From the NCBI GenBank assembly GCA_021234155.1, contig JAJEKV010000003.1:18334386-18398385 (forward strand): a stretch of 64,000 nt of DNA, in the 5' to 3' direction. Made by a program: the position numbers and the translations under genes. The stretch is from Isoetes taiwanensis. Its lineage: Eukaryota; Streptophyta; Lycopodiopsida; Isoetales; Isoetaceae. Below, in pieces: positions 52,640 through 63,161 of this stretch (position 1 is its first letter; every line of letters begins with the position of its first letter). Below the pieces are notes generated by a model. The model worked only from the letters and a program-made list of their open reading frames with translations, made no database searches and had not been told where the DNA came from.

Positions 52640-54400
52640 ATTCTCCTCATACCATGCCCGAATAGAGACAACACCTGAAGAACCCATCACTCTGTGGTAA
52701 GGGGATGAACCGAGGCTGCCAATGGAGGTGCCGAGGGGTCCGGAGGCAAAGGGTGCCCACCACCATGGAGTCTCCAAATGTGGTGTGGATAGAGGGGCAA
52801 GGCCGGAAAAGATGTCCGATCGCCTCCCATGCCGCCAACAAGCCACGCAGAAAACGGAGAAGCTTTGGGAAAGGCCGCAGAGTCTCAAATAAAGCCCAAG
52901 GTAGGACTGGTTTGGACAGTTCTTCTTGCCTAGAGGGATACAAAGGACCAAGAGCTTGTCTAAGAAGGCGGAACCAGAGAGTCATCCTCACCATTCAGAG
53001 TCTCCAAATGAACTTTGAAATAAGCACTTTGCTCTCGCAAAGAAGAAGTCCATCATACCCGCACCACCTGCCCATTTTGGAAGGATGCACTTCGACCAAG
53101 CCACCTTAACCACACCTTCCTCAAGACTGCCCAAATAAAGTTCAACTATTGCAATGAGCTCACGACTTTGATCCGTGGTGCTAGCAAAGAAGGATGCCAT
53201 ATAAACATGGGTACTACTAAGGACCGACTTGGCCAATCGTGAATGCGACCTTAAGAGACAACTTAGCAAAGGACCACCGTAACAAGTGCTTCTCCAAACC
53301 CCTAATGATCTCCTCCCATGCAGCCCCCATAGTAACACCTGGATACCAACCGAATCCCCAACAACTTGATGGCCCGCCCATGCGCAAGTAATTTCCATGG
53401 ATAATCGTGAACACATGCCTGAGCCGACTATCCAATGTCCACAAAGCCGCATACTTCGCCACCCCACAAGAACACCTAAGCCAGCCAAAAAAAGTGTCTA
53501 AAAGCATTTTGGCAAAGAACAAGATTTTCATCATTAGCGACTAGGAAGAGGAACGGTCGCCCGTGCGATATTGATTGCAAACCTCTTGTGTGCCGCTCTC
53601 CATTGCAAGACCATGGAGAAGTCCTCCGCTGCTGCAATGGTGAATAATCGCGACAAAGCCTCCGCAACAATTGTGAAAAGCAATGGTGCTAAAGGGCATC
53701 CCCTCGCAAATACCACGCACCAAGTGAAAAGGCATGTGACGGCTCACCATGGAACAGATACCGCCGAAAGCGAGATATGCAGCTTCATAATATCCGATGT
53801 GAATTGTTCCCCAAATCCCGCCTTAGCATACGACGACGCATGAATTCCCAAATGACAATCGCCATAAGCTTTTGCAAAATCAAGCTTAAGATATACAACC
53901 GAAGGTTTTGTAATGCGCCCAATAAATTCCCTCATAAGCAAAGCAACATTATTCAAAATGCACCGCTTTTGGAAGAAAACCCGACCGGGTTGTTGAGATG
54001 GACTCGCCAAGATGTCCTTTACCCGCCTCGCAAAAGCCTTGGCGAAGATCTTATATGCGGATGACAAGAAGGTGATGGGCCGCCAACTGGGGCCAGTCCG
54101 AGGATCCTTGACCTTGGGGATGAGTGAGATGGCACCCGTTTAGAATTCTATCCAAAGCAAAGGGACCGAAAGTCACGTAAAGCATCATACACATCCGCTC
54201 CAAAATCCATTCCCAATACTCCCGAAGAACTCAATTGGCAAACCATCCAAACCTGCATTTGCCCCTTTTCGCTTCAAAGACCGCCGATTTTAAATCGTCA
54301 CCGTATTAGCCACCTCTATTGACTCACGCCGCCACCGTAGATGATGGGGAAATCCTAGATAAAACAAAGATCTTGCATTTCATTGAAAGGGAAGATGTTT
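52640..54400 (-). pseudogene. LINE reverse transcriptase, broken
   Basis: Minus-strand pieces in order: MSSAYKIFAKAFARRVKDIL, GRVFFQKRCILNNVALLMRE, VVYLKLDFAKAYGDCHLGI (catalytic Asp in LDFAKAY), RGCPLAPLLFTIVAEALSRL (the QGCPLSPLLF block), then thumb-like pieces including AWSKCILPKWAGGAGMMDF near 53060. The (F/Y)xDD box is not clear. Multiple shifts and stops. Confidence 0.8.
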
Positions 54401-54999
54401 CTCAGCAAAAAATGTCCTGAAGTGGTCATGCGATGTCGCCCCGAGTTCAGGCCGGCTCGTTAGCATCGAACCATTCGGCAAAAAAGCAATGAGGACATGG
54501 TTGATGTCATACGATACCTCTTAGTCGCACGAAAAAGAAGCCCGCATAACGGTCTCCATCACGAAACCACCGCAGACCGCCTTCATCTTTGCTTTGCTGA
54601 ATTTGCTCCTCCTCCAATGCTTGATCTCGCGGCTAAAATATCACGATCATGAACACCGAAGACGTCCCTGTCGAGAATGGAGGAGAGCCTGATACAAAGT
54701 GTCCAGTAAAGCACGACCTGCAGCTGCAGACTCTCGACCCCACTCTTTGGCAAAACCCTTGACTGCAGCTATTGCATCCACTACCTCGACGCCGATTGAA
54801 GGCAGCTTGTCCAAGTATTCTTGCAACCTTCTTGAAAGTCAAAGATCCTTTAAGAACTTCACGCTCGTTTAAAACATCGCCCTTCCGTGTCGCCGCCGCA
54901 GGGGCTCGCCCTCAAATGAGTTGCGGATGGTGGTCTCAAACCGAAGTTATCTCTCGGTGACGTAATCAAAGAGACCTCGAAGTGTCGCGAACCAGATTC

Positions 55000-55625
55000 G
55001 CATTCCAATAAGCTCTATCCAACCGAGAGCTTGCGCCGACCCCCACCAACTTGACCATTGCACCAAGTGAAGGCACCTTCACCATCAATCTCCGAGAGGT
55101 TGCAGCCATGGAGTAGACGGCCACCGGCCGGGCGCTCAAAACCGTGACACCACCGTAGAGGTCGCCTCAACCGATCGTGACTCCACTTCCACCATATTGA
55201 GATCCCCAACAAGAAGCCATGAAATGTGGCAGCCCAAGCCGAGTATCTTCCCTCGCAAAGAGGCCCACAAAGGAAGCTCTCTCGATGAGGTCTATTGTGG
55301 GCATAAACATTAATTAGACCATATTTCACCCCTTGCTCCCCGCCATACAATTAGGGGCCCAACGACCAAAGCGATCAGCCCGGTAAGGATGACCGCAAGG
55401 AAGGAAGCCATGCTATCACGACCCCCCGTGACCGGCAATCACCGGCCGCGACAAGGACATTAAACTCAAGGACCAATCATGTCCGCAAGCTTTGATACGC
55501 CTCCCTTACGACACTTATGCTCTTGAAGACATACAAACCGAAAGCATCCAATCTAGATAAGTAAAAGAAATACGACTCGCTTGAGGGGGGAGGAGGCTAC
55601 CCCCTGAACATTCCATGAGACTAAC
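55000..55625 (-). pseudogene. LINE endonuclease, broken
   Basis: Starts with SWNVQG near 55610, the beginning of the AP-endonuclease fold. Continues with GGVVIAWLPS-like, GLINVYAHNRPHRESFLC and EGAFTWCNGQ, which match the metal-binding and DNA-contact strands. Interrupted by frame shifts. This enzyme nicks target DNA to start reverse transcription. Confidence 0.75.
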
Positions 55626-55639
55626 CGCATTGATCTTGT

Positions 55640-58182
55640 GATGGGGCCAATTCAGATGAGACCACTGATGTCTCAAGGGAACTTGAGAATGTTTCCTGGG
55701 CACCTGGCATGGCAGCAACCTCATCAACCAAATCAGCCCAATCGGGTGGATCAAAGCCACCACCATGGGATGCAATGGGAGGGGCAAGTACACCGGGGTG
55801 AACCGAGGGCCGGGACGCAGAGGAATTAGATCCCTTAGCAGACTTTCGCGGTTGACGAAGAGCCGGTGGATGTTTAGGTGGTGGGTGGATGCCACGCCGA
55901 TCAATGTCCATATACTGCCCACGAGCCTCTTCAATTTGCTCTTGCGATTTCTGGATTTCAGCCAGTCTCAACATTTGGTGATCTAGAGACTGAGGTGGAG
56001 GAGCTGCAACTGGAAGAGCAGGGGGGCAATCACAGGCACAGGGACTTGAGAGATATCCACTGAGGTGGGAGTTGATCTAGGAGCATGGAGTGCCGGAGGA
56101 GCAGATGGAGAATCATGTTGGTGAACCCTACGATATTGAGCAAAGAGAGGGGCTTCAGGAAACATGAGAGCTAGCTCAGGACCATTCAACAAGGACAGCT
56201 TAAATGGAAAGAACATGGGCCCGCTTTGGACAACAATTGTTTGAGGCAACTCACGATGAATGGGCCTTGCCACGCAAACCTTGGTAATGCCATTGGTTAT
56301 GGAGTGTTGTGAAATGGAGTCCAATCTCATTAGCAATGGCGTAAAATGAACTTGGAATCTTGTAACTCGAGGAAAATCTTCGATAGCAAAACCGTATGGG
56401 GCACGTAAGGCATCCGGCTTAGCTAGAAAGGATCCAGAACATACCGCTGATAGAGCAAGAAGTGTTTCCAGAGAGGATCAACACCTCGCTCTATGAGTTG
56501 AGCAGCCGGGTTCGTGAGATTCAAACATCAAAAGGAAGCAACGCTGATCTTTGCCACAAGCTTGATAGATTGGACAAGGTGGAGCCCTAGCTTGTGAAGG
56601 TGCCTGCATGTACCAAGATCCCACGCGCCGTGATCCGTGAAAGGGCCGCTGAAGTGGCACTCACCACGGAACATGCAACCAATCGCCCACATGTCGCCGA
56701 TGATCCTCATGGCTAATCCGCACCACCGAGCCCCAAAACGCCAAAAGTTGCCCCGCACTCCCCCTCATAAAAAATTTCGCCCGATGGGAGCCGGACATCC
56801 ATAGAGTCTTGCTTGGCTTGCAATTGCCGGAGATAGGACACAACTTCCTTCCTCAAGTATTATCCACCATGGTGGCAATGGCCTCTCGAGACACGAGCCG
56901 AGGTGGCGGAGCCGCCAGCCCTTGCAAAGCCACTCGAGAACCTGACACCCGTAACTCGAAAGCAATCAGACGATGATCTCCAAGGTGTGGTCGATGCACC
57001 GAGGGATCTGAAGAGGATGTCGCCCTGTGCAGCCGCGGGAGGAAGAGGGGAAACCCTCCCCGCCTCGAGGAGCCTCCAACGCAGTGTTGGACGACACCCG
57101 CCAGGGAGGTTGCACCACCTCCCCAGCACTACCTCGTAGAAGTAGTCCGCACCAAGGAACTTCCAACCTGGTTGGAGGTGCTGCCTGCAACACTATTAGG
57201 TGCAGCCGGCCCAGAGGAGCACTCTACATGCACATGGGGTCTCGAATCGATATGAGGGACTTCAACCCGGTTGGAGGAGCTAGTAGCCCAAAGAAAATTC
57301 GCAGATAAAGAGGGTCTTGCCTCGAATTCCCGTAACCTCCAACGAAAGTTGGAGGCGCCACTGGCCGTGAGCGCACTATCTGGTTCGAGGAACCTCCAAC
57401 GCGCGCTGGAGGTGTGACACTCTCTAAGAGTTTTCCAATGGCACAACACGCTTCCGCCTCACCGCATATGTGGGCAAGAAATAAGAAACCAGAAGTTGCC
57501 GCAACTACACGGATGGAAACCGGAGCAAGTAACCGGTGACGAGGAAGAAGATGGAGCTCCCGGCCTCAATTGAGGCGCCACATTCATGCCATTAGAAGAC
57601 ATATTGGGCAACACTAAAGGATTGAGATGCACCGAGGAGACTAAACTCTCGTGAGCCGAAAGAGCACCCTCACGAGCCATCTTGTGTGCATCGCACACTC
57701 ATCCCGAGAATCTGCAGCATATTCTTTTGCCAATTCCTCCATGAACTGCGGTAGAAACACCAGAAGCACGTTTTGGCGGGCTGCGAGTGGATCTTGTCAT
57801 CTCCACCAAGAGAGGAGGGCCGAAGTTTCAGATCTGAACCGTCTTTTCCAACAGGCCAATCTCTGAAGGAATTAAGCACCACTGGATGGAGTGCTTAAAG
57901 AGCTTTCCAACAAGCCCAAACACGCCCAAAACTGCCACAAGATGCAAAAGTTATGGCCAAAAGAAAACTGCAGCCAAACCCTAGCACCGCCAAAAGAGGG
58001 CCGGGACTGTGAGGCGGATTCCGTCGACCAAAACAGAGGAGACACCATACAGATCATACACCGATGGAAAGCTCTTTCGATAAGCTTTCCAACGAGCCCA
58101 GGAACACCTGAATCTGACACCGGAATCTCGAGTTATGATCAAAAGAGTAGAGCTGAAACCCTAAGCGCCATCATGAGCGCCC
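55640..58182 (-). pseudogene. LINE ORF1 region and 5' UTR, broken
   Basis: Lies upstream of the endonuclease in several frames. Pro-rich segments (RGIHPPPKHPPALRQPRKSA) and duplicated modules with CTCCAACG...GGAG near 57070, 57150, 57260, 57340 and 57395 suggest an amplified linker. A CCHC knuckle, expected in plant L1 ORF1, is only hinted at near 56560-56600. From 57880 to 58182 it looks like 5' UTR. Confidence 0.55.
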
Positions 58183-58194
58183 TCATAATGCTTT
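58183..58194. repeat. LINE target-site duplication, right copy
   Basis: TCATAATGCTTT, identical to 51699-51710. Confidence 0.85.
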
Positions 58195-59745
58195 GTTTTG
58201 GTCAATTCTTGGCAAATCCGGCTTAATTCTTTGTCCTTTTGCTTAATTTCAGTGTCCTTGGCATGTATCAAGTCTATTCGAGAGCATTTGGCAATGATTA
58301 GGTAGCTGGCTTGTCAAAATTTTGAATCTTGGCCTGACAAAATTTAGGGTTCTTGAGATCTCGAAATGAAATATCCCACAAACATTTTTCTTTTTGGCAG
58401 CTCGGGTATAAATAGACCACTCGACGCGTATTCGTATTATTAACAATTACGTACATCTCCACGCGATGTCCGCCCGCCACCACATGCCCGAGGCACCACA
58501 TGGTGGGGAAGACGGATGGGATGAGGGACTACTCCTGGGGGGGGGGAGGGGGGATGGATAGGAATTTTTTTAATTTTTTGAACCTTGGCATGATTCCCAA
58601 GAACTCAAAAATAAAGGTCAAAACAAGGTCACTTTTGAAAATTCTTTTTTTCACATGGAATCTTTTTTGATGCTCTATGACATGGAAGAATCTTTTTTAC
58701 AAAAGGACATTTGGCAGTTTTGCTTCAAAATGGGGTAAAATTGATGAAGTGGCAAGTTGGTATGGTGACTTGGCAAATGGATGATGATATGGCAATATGG
58801 GATGATGATGTGCCAAGTGAGTTGGCCAAATGTCTTTTTTCTAGTCAAAATTTTTTGGGAGGTGCAAATGATGTGTATGACACGTGTAGGGTGATGCGGA
58901 AGCATTTAGTGATGATGTGGCATAATGTAATGATGACATGCCCCCCTAAGTGTCAAAATGACTTTTCTTAAGTCAAATATTTTGAAAGAAGACTTTTTTA
59001 TGGAAGGTGACATGTGTGTGATGACATGGCATGCTTGGTGGTGATGTGGATGGTGCATGGTATATTGTGGTGGTGATTTGGCAACTATAGAGACATGGAT
59101 CCATTTGGCACTAGTGCACATAAACTTGCAACCCTTATGCATCAACTTGATTATCTGACTTTTTCATGTTTTTCTTGGGAAATTGTGCACTTTCTCTTTC
59201 TACTTTGACTTTTAGAGAGAGAATATGATCTTAGATCATGGGAGAGGCCAAATTGAGTGGAATTTTTGACCTTTTCAAGATGGTGGAGGTATAATGAGTG
59301 TGTGATGTACGAATAGTGCATTGATATGTTTTGACTAGAGAAAAGGCTATTTGCCAAATTTGCTAAGAGAAATGAAGGTGAGATATGGCAAGTAAGGTAT
59401 CTTGGATAGAAATAGGGTGGTAAACTCAAGTAGTGAACCATGTGAAATAGCACTCATGACAAGAACTCAAATTAGCCACATACCAAGTCAACTTGAGGGG
59501 TCTTCCAATCTTCAAACTCTAGCTTGATTTGCTTGAATCTTTTCTTCCTTGCTTTGCTTGTATGATCTTCAATGAATGTCCTTTCCTTGGCTCTTCAAGC
59601 AAGTGTCTACTTGTGATCTTCAGGGATGTGAGTCTTCAAATCAGAAGTACTTTGTACTCAAATGCTTAAGTCAATATGCAAACAAAGATATGCCATTGTG
59701 TGCAAAGCTCTTCTATGCTACCAAAATGTGGCAACATAACATCCC
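58195..59745 (+). repeat. 2.06-kb tandem repeat, unit 2, right part
   Basis: Resumes the alignment with unit 1: TCTTGGCAAATCC/CTTGGCTAATTC, a TATAAATA box near 58411, a CACCACATGG block, poly-G and poly-T tracts (58540-58700), GAGGGGTCTTCCAATCTTCA (59495), and CTATGCTACCAAAATGTGGC near 59712. It ends at the DUF868 pseudogene. Confidence 0.65.
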
Positions 59746-60270
59746 AATAAACTTCCATATATTGGCCATCAACTACTATGGTCTTGTTCATGTCGAACTT
59801 CCATGTTAACCCCCTAACCTGAACTTTTTTGTCAATCCTTACACCTTGTCTTGCCTTGTCTAACACTCTATCATTATTCTCTATGTAGCTTCTATAAAGG
59901 AGATCTCTCTTTAATCCTCTTATATGCTTCCTTTTGCATCTCATCTAGAAGAATAACTACTTCTATCTCAAAAATAATCGTTACCAGGTTCTTCAGTAGA
60001 CCTTCACCGTTCTTTGAATTTTATGCTCTTACAACCTTGTTCCTTCCAAAGAAAAGCCATGGCCTCAGCTCCACTTTGCATCCATATTCCAGTGACGAGT
60101 TATCCATTATCACACTCAAACCCTGCCCTATCATTTTTTTGCACCATGTTATGCTCAGGAATATGCGGGCATGCAAGATTCGTTTGATATTAACAAGTTA
60201 CCACATGACATTTATGGGTCTGACGAACTACGACCACTATATCAACAACCTAGACTTGTATTCTCCAAAA
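59745..60270 (-). pseudogene. DUF868-family pseudogene fragment
   Basis: Pieces in the right order on the minus strand: CYQTNLAC-like (about 60190), TWCKKMIGQGLSVIMDNSSL and YGCKVELRPWLFFGRNK (60050-60160), EVVILLDEMQKEAYKR (about 59930-59980), and LTWKFDMNKTIVVDGQYMEV with YWDV (59750-59810). These match the order of conserved blocks in plant DUF868 proteins, whose function is not established. At least four frame shifts and a missing central block show it is dead. It is truncated at its C-terminus where the 2-kb repeat begins. Confidence 0.7.
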
Positions 60271-60302
60271 CAAAACCTCTTCAAACACAAATCTCTTTAA
60301 GC

Positions 60303-61180
60303 ACGAATTTCTATATACCAATGTTATCTTAGGGTATGCTTTTTGACTTTTCCAATAAGAGTTTTCTTTTTTCTTTATTTTTTTTAATTTCCATAGCAAT
60401 TTTATCCAACAACCTACAAACTACAGAATGGCTATGGCGATGGAAAGGAGCCAACAAGGCACAACAACGCTTGTAAAATTATAGAATCCACATGGAGAAA
60501 GGAAAGCGGGGACTAAGCTCATGTTATTGCAACTTCTCCACTCTTGCCGGTTATGCCTGAGTTACATCAGCTCCAAATGGAACTGGAATAGAAGTATTTG
60601 GGCAAGAAATACGGCAAGGATCTACCACCTCAATGGCCTTTGGGACTGAATAGCTCCAACATTAAACTACATCTACAATTTTGACTTGTTAGTTTAAATC
60701 ATTACAGGGACTAGAAATTGAGATGCTACATTACCACAAATTCATCATAATCTATAATGCCATTTCATTACAATCTGTTATGAGTATCAAATCTTTGAGT
60801 TCTTCCTCTTTCAAGCCCTCCAAGTCTTCTCTCAGGAGTCCTCACCGCCAAAAATAAGTTCCAAACCTAATATGAGCATATGACTTGGTGGTATTTTTGC
60901 AGAATTCTTACCCGAATTATTGCTCGATGGGAATCTTGATACGTGATGTACTCATTGACTTTACTTAAGCTGGAATCTTATTATCTCATCATATATAAAA
61001 AAACCTGAGAAACCTCTTTTTCCTTCAGCCCAATCTCACAAAGTTTTGCCTAAACCACGCATCTACCTCTGGAGGTGCAGGCAGCGGTCATGCATCCACC
61101 TCTAGAGGTGCGAGGATCGCTGCACATGGCGTGGCCATTGGGACTGCACCCACGCCCACGGGTCGCTAAGCATCGAGAGG
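60303..61180. other. AT-rich spacer, no gene
   Basis: Nothing recognised, except a short inverted pair of CATCTACCTCT(G/A)GAGGTGC near 61060 and 61093, each holding a TCTRGAGG-type palindrome. Confidence 0.45.
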
Positions 61181-61186
61181 CCCGTA

Positions 61187-61444
61187 ATGGGATTTTGTGA
61201 AAGAGTTTGGCGAAATGAGTGGGAATGTGTGTTTTGTGAATACTCATCGGTAAATGGTTCTGCAACAAGAATTCGAGCTCACATCTTATGTGAACGAGAC
61301 GTCGGTGTCGCGACTTGTACTGCATCTGCTGACTTGCGAAAGGATGCCATTGAAAGGTTGTCTCGACTGGATGTGATACGCAAAACGAAGAATGCAAGGA
61401 TGTTAAGCGACAAATCAAAGGGTTACAAAATTAATGGTATTTAA
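61187..61444 (+). CDS. BED-type zinc finger fragment (hAT/host family)
   Basis: An 85-codon frame: MGFCERVWRNEWECVFCEYS, then GSATRIRAHILCE and VGVATCTASAD. The Cys-x2-Cys with a following RIRAHIL His and a later Cys matches plant BED zinc fingers that precede hAT-type transposase domains or related host proteins. No transposase follows downstream within the open frame, so this is a fragment or a first exon. Confidence 0.5.
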   Translation: MGFCERVWRNEWECVFCEYSSVNGSATRIRAHILCERDVGVATCTASADLRKDAIERLSRLDVIRKTKNARMLSDKSKGYKINGI

Positions 61445-62160
61445 AGCCGGACGGGCATATAAGCATAAGTATTTGCTTATAGACCTTGTAGATAAATACA
61501 AACGTGTTCTTACTGCAATCATGATGAATAACATGCAATCACGATGAACAACTTGGACATATCAAAGATGTTGAAGTTACCTTAATAATTTCGAAGAATG
61601 CTGCTTTACAACATTCGCTCAATGATTGTTGCTGCTTACTAGGTTTCAGCATCTATATGAAATCTCGGTGGTTTTGATGACTCGCCCACTAAAAAACCAT
61701 ATTGGATCAGTTAGATATTAACACAACAATTAGATTAAGCCAGGGAGAGGAAGATATTGACAAACCCGATGTGCATTTGCATCGTTGTCTGTGTATTGAT
61801 GAGTTGCCTGATATGATAAAATAAAGCCTTGGGAGCAAAGGAATCTGTATACTTGCCCTCTTTTTCTACCATTCCAATCACTGCTAATTCCAATCATTAA
61901 ACACATTGGCAGTATACCAGTATGTCCTGAGTAGAAATTCTAAATAATCTTACCCGAAAACCACAATTGGAATAGGTGGAAGATTATGGTCTGACTTGTA
62001 TTCTTCCAAATCTTTTAGAAGCTTATAGATATGAGTTTGAATAAAGAAATCAATCAATAGTTATGCATAATCTCATATGATTTTTTTTTAGCATGGTAAT
62101 ACATGATATAAGCACGCGAGATAGTATTTAGAATTATGAGGAAACAATAAGTATGTATCA
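61445..62160. other. Spacer, no gene
   Basis: AT-rich, nothing recognised. Confidence 0.5.
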
Positions 62161-62174
62161 ATGAGTAGCATCTC

Positions 62175-62640
62175 ATGTGGGTGAGAGTACTGGAGACTCA
62201 GCATCGTCCCTTGTTTATTGCAGGCTGCTATATACCCCATGCAACCTCTAAGTTCTACTGGGTCCACAAGGTAGTCATAGATGCGCAAATGCCTTATAGA
62301 GAGTTGTATGATGACATAGAGCAATATCACCAGCAAGGAGACGGTTTTGCTAGAGATTTCAAAGCCAAGACCGCATTTACCGCAATCGGGCCATCTTCCA
62401 AGGAGAGGCCTATTCTCACCACTCGGGCGGAAACTACCGCACCCCAACACGAAGACGCCTTTAGGATACAAAGGACCAAGTCTTTGGAAGGGGGTTGGTC
62501 CAACTCTATCAGGTCTTTGACATGGTAGTCTGCAATCGTATGCTCAGATGGCGCAATCAAGGGGCTTTACTTGCAAGAGCGATAGAGGAGCCAGCGTGGT
62601 GGACTATCTCCTCGCTCCGATCAGAGATTTCTCGATTAGC
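62175..62640 (+). pseudogene. Endonuclease domain of second LINE, broken
   Basis: WVRVLETQHRPLFIAGCYIP is the central strand of an AP-endonuclease-like domain. The final strand FTCKSDRGASVVDYLLA (about 62565-62615) carries the Asp-Tyr of the active-site region. The His of the usual SDH motif appears as LLDHYPLYVTL near 62670. Frame shifts near 62345 and 62540. Confidence 0.72.
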
Positions 62641-63161
62641 ACACGAAGAAGAGATGAGGAGACTTTGTTAGACCACTATCCACTTTATGTTACTTTGGAT
62701 GGGAGCATTCAGTATTGCAGGCACAAGATAGAAACCGGCCGGGCCGGATACAACCCCGACATCGCAAGCGCGTAATATGAGTCCGCGGCCGAAAGTGAGC
62801 TCGCAGGGATTGATGCCTTCTATACATTACACGATAAATGGGAGTGGCTTGTAAATGCCTTATTCAGAGCAGCCAGTCAGCAAGGGATCTCTCGTGAAGA
62901 GACACTACGCAATTCCCCCATAATATCAGGTTTGACACTGATTGCAAGGCTCTAAAGACCCAGCCATGCCTCATCTCGCACTTCGCCAGGCAACAAGCCA
63001 TTCAAGACTATAGAGCATTCTTGAAATCCAAAAAGCATAGGTACATCGCAGAACATCAGCATCGCATGTTTGGCTTGCTGATGATGGAGCCGAAAGCCTT
63101 GTGGCATAGGGTGTTATATAAGAGGCATTAACCACCCGGCAATATTACCATAGACTAGTGG

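Larger units (their letters stand above)
51711..58182 (-). mobile_element. L1-like LINE, about 6.5 kb, decayed
   Basis: Bounded by the 12-bp duplication TCATAATGCTTT and, at its 3' end (left on the plus strand), a poly(A) tail seen as about 24 T at 51712-51735. In minus-strand order: an ORF1 region, apurinic-type endonuclease, reverse transcriptase and zf-RVT zinc finger, the layout of plant L1 elements. All frames are broken. It sits inside unit 2 of the 2.06-kb repeat. Confidence 0.9.
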
